A stretch of DNA of 39,701 nt from Lentisphaerota bacterium (lineage in GTDB: Bacteria; Verrucomicrobiota; Kiritimatiellia; Kiritimatiellales; Pontiellaceae), in contig JAAYDL010000194.1 in assembly GCA_012729265.1 (NCBI GenBank), positions 1 through 39,701 of the forward strand, in the 5' to 3' direction. Below the pieces are notes generated by a model. The model did no database searches. It was not told the origin of the DNA and worked only from the letters and a program-made list of their open reading frames with translations. The position numbers and the translations under genes were made by a program. Positions 7,712-15,874 of the stretch are shown here, piece by piece. Within the stretch, counting starts at the first letter, position 1. Each line of letters opens with the position of its first letter.

Positions 7712-8368
7712 TCATTTTTTCCGTTGCCGCATTCGCTTTCGTTGATTTCGGGTTTTCCCCGACTGACACATTCGCTTCAACTGATCACTGCGGCGGGGAG
7801 GCAATGCGCGTTGGATGCCCGGCGGCTCGGAAGCGGTATTTGCAATGTGCTCGTTGTAGTACAACATAAACCGCTGCATATCGGCCTCATCCGTCATGTC
7901 GAACCCCATCTCCGTCCCCATCATCGCGAACGACTTGGCCATGCCGAAGCGGGAAGAATCGTTCATCATCCCATAAAACTCCGGCTCAAGTTCTTGAAGG
8001 AACGCCAGGATCGATGACGCATGAGAGAGCCGATGCTCCCTTTCCAGAAATCCCCAAAACGCCACCAGCTCCGAAATAACGACGGCGGTCTCTTCTTTCG
8101 ACGAAATGGCTACTTTTCGCGGAAACAAATCGGTCAGGATTTCCTTGGCCTCCACTCGCGTCATTCGGGTTGGAAGAACGCCAATATGCCAATAACCGTA
8201 ATCCAGAAACACCTTCACCCAGTGTCCCGAATCAGGATCGCGCAACAACAGCGCGGCCCCCTCCTCCGACTCATGGAAACGAGCCACCAATGCGTTTACA
8301 TATTTTTCAAAGTGCTTTTCATCAAGCTCGCCGTCCAGATGATCATATTGATGCAAATCAAAACCCAT
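7712..8368 (-). CDS. Hypothetical protein with basic C-terminal tail
   Basis: I do not recognise the family. The 218-residue soluble protein has an acidic, mostly helical body (HLDGELDEKHFEKYVNALVA, EAKEILTDLF, HASSILAFLQELEPEFYGMM) and a strongly basic tail (GKTRNQRKRMRQRKK) that could bind nucleic acid. There is no signal peptide or membrane segment. The ATG at 8368 is chosen over one six codons upstream because it follows GGAGGA at the ideal distance. It lies upstream of the RhuM fragment on the same strand, in an accessory-looking stretch. Coding quality (clear RBS, long frame) makes it likely real. Confidence 0.7.
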   Translation of the reverse strand: MGFDLHQYDHLDGELDEKHFEKYVNALVARFHESEEGAALLLRDPDSGHWVKVFLDYGYWHIGVLPTRMTRVEAKEILTDLFPRKVAISSKEETAVVISELVAFWGFLEREHRLSHASSILAFLQELEPEFYGMMNDSSRFGMAKSFAMMGTEMGFDMTDEADMQRFMLYYNEHIANTASEPPGIQRALPPRRSDQLKRMCQSGKTRNQRKRMRQRKK

Positions 8369-8404
8369 ACTTCCTCCGTTGTTCATAATCCTTACGCTCC
8401 GTTC

Positions 8405-8602
8405 CTAACGCAAAATCCCGCGCTTTTTCAATAAGCCGCCATTGTCTTTTCCTCCTGCGAAACGCGGCTGGAAGAGTTCGAGCGGATATTTGGCGTTGTG
8501 CATGGTTTCGACGGCCCCGAGATTGGAGTCACTGACGGAACAGAAGCATTCGGTCCGCGCCGTATCGCGAAAGGGTTTCAACAGTTTCTGCAGATTGCTC
8601 AT
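8405..8602 (-). CDS. Small hypothetical protein
   Basis: 65 residues starting MSNLQKLLKPFRDTARTECF, with no recognised domain. The ATG follows AAAGGAAG at a good distance, which is the main argument for a real gene. A perfect palindrome (TTACTCA-5-TGAGTAA) lies about 60 bases upstream. The Cys pair (ECFC) and a basic end (LLKKRGILR) are the only notable features. It could also be the surviving start of a longer gene cut short, like the RhuM fragment nearby. Confidence 0.4.
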   Translation of the reverse strand: MSNLQKLLKPFRDTARTECFCSVSDSNLGAVETMHNAKYPLELFQPRFAGGKDNGGLLKKRGILR

Positions 8603-8660
8603 TTAACTTCCTTTAAAAATTCACACAAATAACAGCTATTCCGACAGTATCGGTCAAAAT

Positions 8661-8679
8661 TTACTCAATGACTGAGTAA
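8661..8679. promoter_or_regulatory. Palindromic operator candidate
   Basis: TTACTCA-ATGAC-TGAGTAA is a perfect 7-bp inverted repeat with a 5-base spacer. It lies between the small hypothetical gene (start 8602) and the phosphoesterase gene (stop 8731), where a promoter for the small gene would sit. The size and symmetry suit a TetR- or MarR-like dimer, but no such regulator gene is adjacent. Confidence 0.4.
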
Positions 8680-8730
8680 TGCCGCGCGAAAAGGAACCGA
8701 TCACGGATCAATCGTCACGTTTCACGCCCT

Positions 8731-9510
8731 CTAAATCTGGATCCGGATCCGCTCAATGCCCCGCGCTTTACCGGTTTTCATATTCACATCAACGATGGCG
8801 CCTTCGAGCACGGGATCGCCCTTGGCGACATCAAATTTATGTGGAACACCGGTGAGAAATCTTTGAAGCACGGGCTCCACCTCGCGACCGAGCACGGAAT
8901 CTTTGGGACCGGTCATGCCGAGATCGGTAATGTAAGCCGTTCCCTTTGGAAAGATGGTTTCGTCGGAGGTTTGGCAATGCGTGTGCGTCCCAAAAACGGC
9001 GGAGACGCGCCCGTCCAGAAAACGCCCGAGGGCCATACGTTCCGAGGAGGCCTCGCCATGAAAATCGACGAAAATCACCTTATCTGCCCCGAGCTCTCCC
9101 TTGAGCATACGATCCGCCTGATGGAACGGGCAGTCATAGTTCGGCTGCATAAAAACGCGACCGATCAGCTGGAGCACCGTAATGTTCCCCTCCGGCGTTT
9201 CAACCCGCACGTAGCCCTTTCCCGGTGCCCCTTTGGAAAAGTTAGCCGGACGCACCACCCGCGTTTCCAAATCAATCCCGGCCACCATCTCTTTGCTGTC
9301 CCACGCGTGATCTCCCAGCGTCACCACGTCCGCCCCGGCGTTCAGCAGCGCATGAATCATGTCCGGAGCCGGCCCGCGTCCCGCAGCGGCGTTCTCGCCG
9401 TTCGCGACCACAAAATCAATCCGCCCCTCATTTTTCAGACGGTCCACCACCAGCTGAAAGGCATTTCGTCCCGGACGCCCAACAATATCCCCAACCAACA
9501 AAACCCTCAT
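8731..9510 (-). CDS. ymdB: YmdB-family metallophosphoesterase (TIGR00282 type)
   Basis: Predicted cytoplasmic phosphodiesterase; the Bacillus YmdB homologue acts on 2',3'-cyclic nucleotides. The 259-residue protein keeps all metal-binding motifs: GDIVGRPGR at the N-terminus, NGENAAAG, LGDHAWDSKE, DFHGEASSE and GTHTHCQTSD, and it ends with the usual ITDLGMTGP and IDVN-like segments. I start it at the ATG at 9510, preceded by GCGAGG, because the 31 residues of the longer frame are not family-like. The gene faces away from the hybrid kinase, leaving about 240 bases between them for divergent promoters. Confidence 0.92.
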   Translation of the reverse strand: MRVLLVGDIVGRPGRNAFQLVVDRLKNEGRIDFVVANGENAAAGRGPAPDMIHALLNAGADVVTLGDHAWDSKEMVAGIDLETRVVRPANFSKGAPGKGYVRVETPEGNITVLQLIGRVFMQPNYDCPFHQADRMLKGELGADKVIFVDFHGEASSERMALGRFLDGRVSAVFGTHTHCQTSDETIFPKGTAYITDLGMTGPKDSVLGREVEPVLQRFLTGVPHKFDVAKGDPVLEGAIVDVNMKTGKARGIERIRIQI

Positions 9511-9749
9511 AAACCCTCGCTTTCGGTAATTGCTGCAAAGTGTACATGAATACAACGGCGTGTCGAGTCTCCCTGAGCCTGCATGGAAGTTAAAAAATAC
9601 CACTCCAACACCTATCCTCTACCCCCAATCGAAACACTCAAAAATCAGTGGAACAGGCTTTACTTTAAATCCGCTTCCCTTATAGCATGAACCCCTTCAT
9701 GGACAGCTTTTCAGCGTCTACGTCATAGGATTTTGTTGGGCATCAGAAT

Positions 9750-12092
9750 ATGAATAAAGAAACGTATCAGAAGCAGGATTTTTTCCGCGTCGCATATCAG
9801 GGAATGCTTGATGCACTGATCATCGGAACCACACAGGGTGAACTGATTTATATAAATCCCGCCGCCACCGCACTCACCGGCTACCTCCCGGAAGAAACCG
9901 AAAACCTCAAGCTGAAACAACTGTTTCCCGACGAAGAACAGCCTAATGAAGGTACCGTGCGAAAAGAGCCCCACCAAACGGTTTTGATAGGAAAAGATGG
10001 AACAGCCCATAACTCCGAGCTTTATTGCAGTCTGCTTGATCTTCCCGGAGGTCCTTACATTCTTTATGTCTTTCAGCGGATCACTTCGACAACCGAAGAA
10101 CCTTCTTGGGACAGCGCCTCAACAAAATATAAGAGCAAGGACTCTACACTGACAACCGAACTGCTGCTTATGCATCTGATGGAAAGCAGTGCGGATTCGA
10201 TTTACTTTAAGGACCGAAATTCACGCATCATTATGGCGAATAAAGCCCTGTGTGATCGACTGCACCTTACCCCCGAAAAACTTTTAGGCAAAACCGATTT
10301 TGATTGGTTTGACGAGGTTCATGCACAGCAAGCCTTTAATGATGAGCAGAAGATTATAGAAACCCGCACCCCGTTGATCGGCGTTGAGGAAAAAGAAGTC
10401 TGGACAGACGGTAGTATGGCTTGGGTTTCTACCACGAAAATGCCTCTTTTAAATGATAATAATGAGGTTGTTGGAACATTCGGTATATCGCGCGATATCA
10501 CAAAATGGAAAACCATGGAAGAGGAACTGCGCGAAACTCAGAAACAGGCGGAAATAGCGGCTAAAGCTAAAAGCGAGTTTCTTGCAAACATGAGCCACGA
10601 AATCCGGACTCCGCTGAATGCAATCGTCGGCATGGGCGAGCTGCTGGGAGATTCATCGTTAACCCCGGAACAACGTGAGCTCGTCAGTGTTATTGGCACC
10701 AGCTCCGGCACGCTGATTGAAATTGTGAATAGTATTCTGGACCTTTCTAAAATTGAATCGGGCAAGCTTGATCTGGAATCCGTACCGTTTAATCTCGTAC
10801 AGACCATTGAAAAAACGGTGGATGTTGTTGTTCCCCCTGCCACAACCAAAGAACTGGAACTCATGCAGTTTTTTAAGTCAGATCTTCCAGATGTGGTCAT
10901 AGGAGATCCTACCCGACTGCGCCAAATTCTACTGAACCTGCTAAGCAACGCCATTAAATTCACTCCCATGGGAGGAGAGGTTCTGATTGAAGTTGAAGGT
11001 ATTCCGATCGACCAAGACCACTGCAAAATTTTTGTTAAAGTTAGCGACAACGGCATCGGCATGACCGAGCAAGAAGCATCGAGAGTATTCAATTCGTTTG
11101 AGCAAGCTGACACCTCCATCACGAGGAAATACGGAGGAACCGGCTTAGGTCTGTCCATTACCAGCAGACTCGTTGAGCTCATGGGCGGAACCTTAAATGT
11201 GGAGAGCAAAAAAGACGTCGGCTCCATCTTCAGCTTTTCCATTGTCCTTCCGGTTTTCAAAACGTCAGTGCAGTCCAACAGCGAAGTCGGACTTTTAGCG
11301 CTGGAAAACCGCCGCATTCTTGTGGTCGACGACAATGCAACCAACCTCAAGATTCTGAAATATGAACTTGAAAAAGTAAAAATGCAGCCCCTTCTCTTTT
11401 CATCTGGGCAGGAGACCGTCAACCAACTTGACTCCATGGATCCTGTAGACCTCATTCTGCTCGACTTCAACATGCCGGAGATGTTCGGTTATACATTGGC
11501 AGAGCGACTGCGGGCCCACGCGTCCACAAAAAATGTGCCGATCCTCATCCTTACCTCTAGCGGATCGCCTTGTAATGATCCGGGGAAAATCATCAATTCT
11601 TGGATGAATAAGCCGGCCAAAGGAGCTCGCCTGCGCAGAACCTTGGCCGACCTGCTTCAGCAAAAAAAAGAGAACGAGAAAAAAGACGGGAACAGCTTAT
11701 TCAGCGCAACCATGGCTGAAGAATATCCGCACAAAATCCTCTTGGTGGAAGATAATAAGGTAAACCAGATGGTTGTTCGGAAAATGCTTGCAAAACTGGG
11801 CTACACCGCAGATTTGGCAGAAAATGGAAAAGAGGCGGTAGATGCCGCGCTAAAAGGCTCGTATGACCTGATCCTGATGGACATCCAAATGCCGATTATG
11901 GACGGACTTGAAGCCACGCGCATCCTGCGCGAACGGTTTGGAGAAGGACCTCGCCCCATCATTGCCGGACTTTCAGCTCATGCTATGAAAGAAAATCGCG
12001 AAATTGCAATCCAATGCGGAATGGATAAATACATCACCAAACCGGTTCGAATGGATGGGTTGGTTTCGGTGTTGCGCGAAAAGGCCCATTAA
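9750..12092 (+). CDS. Hybrid sensor histidine kinase (PAS-PAS-HisKA-HATPase-REC-REC)
   Basis: A 780-residue soluble signalling protein with no membrane segment, so it senses a cytoplasmic cue or works with a partner. Two PAS domains (about 11-110 and 140-255) are followed by the HisKA dimerisation helix with His283 in NMSHEIRTPLNAIVGM. The ATPase domain has LRQILLNLLSNAIKFT, SDNGIGM and GGTGLGLSI. Two receiver domains follow: Asp572 in LLDFNMPEMFGY and Asp711 in LMDIQMPIMDGLEA, the second being the better conserved. Phosphate probably moves from His283 to a receiver and then to an Hpt protein, which is not encoded nearby. It is a single-gene unit, convergent with the VWA gene. The ligand is unknown. 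Confidence 0.93.
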   Translation: MNKETYQKQDFFRVAYQGMLDALIIGTTQGELIYINPAATALTGYLPEETENLKLKQLFPDEEQPNEGTVRKEPHQTVLIGKDGTAHNSELYCSLLDLPGGPYILYVFQRITSTTEEPSWDSASTKYKSKDSTLTTELLLMHLMESSADSIYFKDRNSRIIMANKALCDRLHLTPEKLLGKTDFDWFDEVHAQQAFNDEQKIIETRTPLIGVEEKEVWTDGSMAWVSTTKMPLLNDNNEVVGTFGISRDITKWKTMEEELRETQKQAEIAAKAKSEFLANMSHEIRTPLNAIVGMGELLGDSSLTPEQRELVSVIGTSSGTLIEIVNSILDLSKIESGKLDLESVPFNLVQTIEKTVDVVVPPATTKELELMQFFKSDLPDVVIGDPTRLRQILLNLLSNAIKFTPMGGEVLIEVEGIPIDQDHCKIFVKVSDNGIGMTEQEASRVFNSFEQADTSITRKYGGTGLGLSITSRLVELMGGTLNVESKKDVGSIFSFSIVLPVFKTSVQSNSEVGLLALENRRILVVDDNATNLKILKYELEKVKMQPLLFSSGQETVNQLDSMDPVDLILLDFNMPEMFGYTLAERLRAHASTKNVPILILTSSGSPCNDPGKIINSWMNKPAKGARLRRTLADLLQQKKENEKKDGNSLFSATMAEEYPHKILLVEDNKVNQMVVRKMLAKLGYTADLAENGKEAVDAALKGSYDLILMDIQMPIMDGLEATRILRERFGEGPRPIIAGLSAHAMKENREIAIQCGMDKYITKPVRMDGLVSVLREKAH

Positions 12093-12131
12093 GTCGCTTC
12101 TCTGCAATGCGATTATTATTTCCTGCTGGAG

Positions 12132-14078
12132 TTATTTATCCAGAGTACGGGCCTTTTCCACCAAGCGGACAAATTCTGAACGGAAGCCGTTAGAATCCCG
12201 TTCAGAAACCGTACGGACCCGATCAATAACCCGGTCATAGCTCGCATTCGCTCTATAGGCCGATTTCCGAAGCAAAAGCGAGAACTCCGCCACTTCACTC
12301 GCAAAACAGAAATCGTCTGAGGGAACCGCTGACACTTCATCCGGAGAGATCGAACAAACCAGCATTTCGGAACTATTATTTTCGGGTTTTTTATACTGGA
12401 GTTTGACCGTAAACAGTTCATCGCTGCCAATCAGCTCCGTCCGCTGATACTTCAACTCCTCATTCGGTGAAGGCGCATCAGAAACTGCGGAAACGATTTC
12501 ATAAAGCGCAGTCACTGTGTGCCCTTCACCCAAATCTCCGCCGCCGACTAAATTTTTAGCGTTCACACGCCCGATCGGTCGATTTTCATACCCGATGAGG
12601 CGATAGGCCTTCACCTGCGCCGGATTAAATTCAACCTGAATGTTTACCTCTTTAGCAATTGTTGCGAGCGTTGCGCCCATCTCGCTCACCAATGTTTTCC
12701 GAGCACTAAGAATATCATTCACGTAGCTGCAACTTCCATTGCCCGCAGCAGCCAGCTGCATAATTCTGGAGCGTTCCTCGTCCTCAGAACAGAACCCGAG
12801 AACCGAGAGAGCCAGACCCGATTCCTTTTGGCGCTCAACCAAACGAACCAGTTCACTCTCAGACATTCCGGAAATAGAAAAGTCACCGTCCGTCGCAAGA
12901 AGAACGCGGTTATTCCCTCCGGGAACAAACGATTCGCGTGCAACACGATAGGCTTCTACAAAACCAACATTTTGTCCGGCATTCCCTGCGGTATCCAGCA
13001 GATCAATCGCTGTAGCAATTTTCTGTTTATCGGCGGTCGGTTCGAGAACAACCTCGGCAGCTCCGGCGCAGGTCACAATCGACATGCGGTCCTCCGGACG
13101 GAGCTGCTCCACCATCAAACGCATGGCTCCTTTGAGTAGCGGCAATTTTTCGGGGGTGTTCATCGAACCCGACACATCCAGCAGGAAAACAATATTATTC
13201 GGCGGCAGCCCGGAGAAATTAACATCCGCACTCTTAAGGCCGATCATGGCCAGTTGGTGCCCCTCATTCCATGGGCAATCGCCAACCTCGAGCTCAATTG
13301 AAAACGGGTTATCGCCTTCGGGCTGCGGATAGTCGTAAACAAAATAATTAACCATCTCCTCCGGGCGGACAAGCTCCGGCGGGGGAAGCTGATCGTTATC
13401 CAAAAAACGCCGAACATCGGCATAGGACACCCGGTCCAAATCCAGCGCGAAGGTTGAAAGCGGACTCTCCAGCGCTGATTTAAAGGTGTTTTCCGCAACA
13501 ATCGTGTTGTAGACCCTCGCCGACCCAAAGAGCGTTAAATCGTCCGGATTGTCCAAAACCGCATACGAATTAGCAAACTCAGGATAGGTCAAATTATCTG
13601 GATTCGGAGGCAGACCAGAGAGACCGGGAGGGACAAAATGCGGAATTCGTCCCGAAGGCCGGATCGCAACTCGATCATTGCGTTCCTTCACATCCTCCAC
13701 GACAACAGAAACGGGTGTTTTACTCCCCTGAATATTGGTAAACACGACCACTCCGCCAAAAAGAAGAATGAACAGTGCCACCACAGCACCCGCTGTAACA
13801 AGGGAACGGAACTCAAGACTGTACCACACATCCAACAACGTCACCTTGCGCTCTGCGGCCATACGAGCCACCGCATTCCACGACCGCAGGCGCTCTGGGG
13901 CCGGAACCGTCTCCAGTGCATCATGGAGTACATCCAGCGTAGCCGTATGAAATTCATACTCCGCCCGACAGGCCTTGCACGATTCCAAATGGTTCTTCAC
14001 AGCTTCCGTCTGGCTTTCACTCAGCTCTCCATGAATATAAGCAACAATTTTTTTCTCAACAGATTTACATGTTTTCAT
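12132..14078 (-). CDS. Anti-sigma zinc finger fused to a YfbK-like VWA protein
   Basis: A 648-residue membrane protein. The N-terminus has a zf-HC2/ZAS-type zinc finger (His30-x3-Cys34-x2-Cys37, KNHLESCKAC), the usual sigma-binding part of anti-sigma factors. One membrane helix follows at about 93-113 (TAGAVVALFILLFGGVVVF). The outer part matches YfbK-type proteins: SPLSTFALDLDRVSYADVRR, a VWA domain with the MIDAS motif DVSGSM (Asp301) and a C-terminal DUF3520-like region. It overlaps the sigma factor gene by 4 bases, so the two form a regulator pair. Inference: the VWA part senses an envelope signal through metal-dependent binding and controls release of the sigma factor. Confidence 0.88.
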   Translation of the reverse strand: MKTCKSVEKKIVAYIHGELSESQTEAVKNHLESCKACRAEYEFHTATLDVLHDALETVPAPERLRSWNAVARMAAERKVTLLDVWYSLEFRSLVTAGAVVALFILLFGGVVVFTNIQGSKTPVSVVVEDVKERNDRVAIRPSGRIPHFVPPGLSGLPPNPDNLTYPEFANSYAVLDNPDDLTLFGSARVYNTIVAENTFKSALESPLSTFALDLDRVSYADVRRFLDNDQLPPPELVRPEEMVNYFVYDYPQPEGDNPFSIELEVGDCPWNEGHQLAMIGLKSADVNFSGLPPNNIVFLLDVSGSMNTPEKLPLLKGAMRLMVEQLRPEDRMSIVTCAGAAEVVLEPTADKQKIATAIDLLDTAGNAGQNVGFVEAYRVARESFVPGGNNRVLLATDGDFSISGMSESELVRLVERQKESGLALSVLGFCSEDEERSRIMQLAAAGNGSCSYVNDILSARKTLVSEMGATLATIAKEVNIQVEFNPAQVKAYRLIGYENRPIGRVNAKNLVGGGDLGEGHTVTALYEIVSAVSDAPSPNEELKYQRTELIGSDELFTVKLQYKKPENNSSEMLVCSISPDEVSAVPSDDFCFASEVAEFSLLLRKSAYRANASYDRVIDRVRTVSERDSNGFRSEFVRLVEKARTLDK

Positions 14079-14653
14079 GATACTACCCCCGCCCTACGCA
14101 GACGTTGGCCCATTTTCTTGGTTGCACTATGAATCAAAGACCCAACATAACCTTCCGAACGACGAATCACCTCGGCGATCTCCTTATACGACATCCCTTG
14201 CTCCAACCGAAGCACCAGCACCTCCCGCTCCTTTGCAGAGAGCGCTCCGAGATTCTGCAACACCAAAGCATGGCGCGAATCCAGTTCTTTCTGCGCTTCA
14301 TCGTCGGGCTGGCACAGCTCACTATAATCGGACTGCCGATCATGCAGATCTCGCAGTCTCGACTCCTTCCGAATATAGTCCACCGCCGCATTATGCGTGG
14401 TGCGATACAACCATCCTTGAATCGGGACCCCACGCGCCAGCACCTTTCTCCAGTTCCGATATAAGCGCACGAAAGCATCCTGAACAACATCCTGCGCCGC
14501 CTCGGCATTGTTCAGCACCCGGGTGGCATATCGCAGCAGCTGTGACTGATATTGCTCCATAATCTCCTCTATGGATTGCTCGCCGGATGATCCCTCGGCA
14601 TCTATCGGAGCCCGATCCAACATTTCTTTATCCTGTTTATTCCTCGTCTTCAT
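14075..14653 (-). CDS. ECF-type RNA polymerase sigma factor
   Basis: A 192-residue sigma-70 family factor with only regions 2 and 4. Region 2 is seen in LLRYATRVLNNAEAAQDVVQ and DAFVRLYRNW with WLYRTTHNAAVDYIRKESR. Region 4 is LSAKEREVLVLRLEQGMSYK and EIAEVIRRSEGYVGSLIHSA. It should direct transcription of a small regulon including itself. I chose the ATG at 14653 after AGAGGCG; a GTG nine codons upstream is also in frame. The next gene, overlapping by 4 bases, encodes its probable membrane anti-sigma factor. Confidence 0.9.
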   Translation of the reverse strand: MKTRNKQDKEMLDRAPIDAEGSSGEQSIEEIMEQYQSQLLRYATRVLNNAEAAQDVVQDAFVRLYRNWRKVLARGVPIQGWLYRTTHNAAVDYIRKESRLRDLHDRQSDYSELCQPDDEAQKELDSRHALVLQNLGALSAKEREVLVLRLEQGMSYKEIAEVIRRSEGYVGSLIHSATKKMGQRLRRAGVVS

Positions 14654-14701
14654 GGGCAATACGCCTCTCGCTGCTCGCACCTTTGTAAAATTTATAAAAT
14701 A

Positions 14702-14738
14702 GGCTCATTCCCAAAAACCGTGGGTGAGTTAGTGAGCC
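14702..14738. mobile_element. Possible left end of a decayed ISL3-like element
   Basis: The segment starts GGCTCATTCCCAAAAACCG and ends TGAGCC. The GGCTC start and the A-rich block resemble terminal inverted repeats of ISL3-family insertion sequences. It lies 59 bases before a short frame that resembles an ISL3 transposase start. No matching right end was found before 15266. Confidence 0.4.
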
Positions 14739-14796
14739 ATCGCTCTATTTCTGATTTACTGAGCTTATCAGAACCAGTGAACCGAAAGGAAAAGCG

Positions 14797-15129
14797 ATGG
14801 CTCAGAAAGAACTATGCACAGATTTGCTCGGCATTCAAGGAGGGGAAGTCGAGAGAAACGGCGTGAGAATTGGAACCGAGGAGGGGATTGTCTCGGTGAA
14901 GCCGAGCTGGCCCGACGTGGCCGGGATCGAGGGACTCGACAAGATGAAAGTGCTTAAGCGGAGAAGCTACGGGTTCACGACCACGAGTACTTCTTCCTTA
15001 AAATACTCAACATTTCCTGTTCAATATGTCTTTTACTGCGGGGGAAGTCTGACTACTGTGGGGCCATATTTTTGTGAGTCTCATGCAAAACCTCCGGGCT
15101 TGCTGAGGCGGTTATGCGTTATCATTTAA
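14797..15129 (+). pseudogene. Remnant of a transposase (ISL3-like N-terminus)
   Basis: The frame begins with a good ribosome-binding site (AAAGGAAAAGCG) and reads MAQKELCTDLLGIQGGEVER, then GIVSVKPSWPD. The LLGIQG-x-EV start and the VSVKPSW strand look like the beginning of ISL3-family transposases, where a zinc-finger (CxxC) segment and a long catalytic domain should follow. Neither is present; from about residue 40 the sequence is unrelated. With 110 codons against about 400-550 for the family it is a dead fragment. A non-IS small protein is the alternative. Confidence 0.45.
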
Positions 15130-15197
15130 ACGGTTATACACAAAAACGACAAAGGGAGGGCATCCTCTCCGACAACCAAAAACGGATAACTGATAAT

Positions 15198-15237
15198 CGG
15201 TTCTTTCGGAACCGGAGGTTTTTGCAGAAACCTCCGG
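15198..15237 (+). promoter_or_regulatory. Two overlapping hairpins in the stnA leader
   Basis: CGGTTC-5-GAACCG (15198-15214) and CCGGAGGTTT-6-AAACCTCCGG (15212-15237, a perfect 10-bp stem) share three bases, so they cannot both form fully. They end about 28 bases before the stnA ATG. There is no T-run, so they are not a simple terminator. They may control translation or be a repeat; no known riboswitch class is recognised. Confidence 0.35.
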
Positions 15238-15265
15238 CGTGCAGTAGTTAATGTGTGGGGTGAAT

Positions 15266-15739
15266 ATGGGGTGTGTTTGCGATATTAAAAAGTCGGTCGA
15301 TGAAATGATCGAACGGGTCGGATCGAGTGTGGAAATGGCGATTCCGCTGTTGCAGGCGGTTCAGAGCAAGTTTCGCTATATCCCAAAGGAGGCCATTGAG
15401 CATATTGCGTCTAAAACGGAAATGACGGAGACCAAGCTCTACGGCGTGGCGACCTTTTATTCTCAGTTCCGGCTGGAGCCGGTCGGCGAAACCATTATCC
15501 GCGTCTGTCATGGAACGGCTTGCCATGTGGCGGGCGCAGAGGGAGTGACCGAGGCACTGGAAAAACGAATGGGTATTAAGGACGGCGAAACCACGGCGGA
15601 TGGCAAGTATACACTGGAATCGGTGGCCTGTCTGGGCTGTTGCTCGCTCGCACCCGTGGTGTCGGTCGATGGTGAAATCCACGCGAAGGTCGATCGGGGC
15701 AGTGCTGTCGAGCTGATTGAGGAGAGGGAGAAGGCTTAA
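15266..15739 (+). CDS. stnA: NuoE/HydC-like [2Fe-2S] subunit of a transhydrogenase
   Basis: A thioredoxin-like [2Fe-2S] protein of 157 residues. The four ligands are visible: Cys81 and Cys86 (CHGTACH), Cys122 and Cys126 (CLGCC). The N-terminal helical part (IPLLQAVQSKFRYIPKEAIE, VATFYSQF) is standard for NuoE and HydC. In Stn, NuoE- and NuoF-like subunits form the flavin-based bifurcating core with NADH as one partner. I chose the ATG at 15266 after GTGGGGTG; a start five codons upstream is possible. It is the first gene of the operon; a repeat element lies between it and the next gene. The Stn name rests on the gene set, not on this protein alone. Confidence 0.85.
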   Translation: MGCVCDIKKSVDEMIERVGSSVEMAIPLLQAVQSKFRYIPKEAIEHIASKTEMTETKLYGVATFYSQFRLEPVGETIIRVCHGTACHVAGAEGVTEALEKRMGIKDGETTADGKYTLESVACLGCCSLAPVVSVDGEIHAKVDRGSAVELIEEREKA

Positions 15740-15759
15740 TTCGGTGACAAGCGATGCTT

Positions 15760-15833
15760 CGACAAAATGATTAAGGACATAATTATTTTCTCCAGACGAT
15801 ACTAATCATCATTTTGTTCCAAATTATTTTGTC
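15760..15833. repeat. Imperfect inverted-repeat element between stnA and stnB
   Basis: The 74-base stretch has perfect 8-base ends, GACAAAAT and ATTTTGTC, and weaker symmetry inwards (GACAAAATGATTAAGGA against TCCAAATTATTTTGTC). It is very A+T-rich compared with the flanking genes. A related sequence lies at 424-455. It separates the first two genes of an operon whose other genes are nearly contiguous, so it probably inserted there. Confidence 0.6.
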
Positions 15834-15874
15834 AAACCAGGCAGACGAGCTTGAATGTATTTGGAGGGTGTAGA

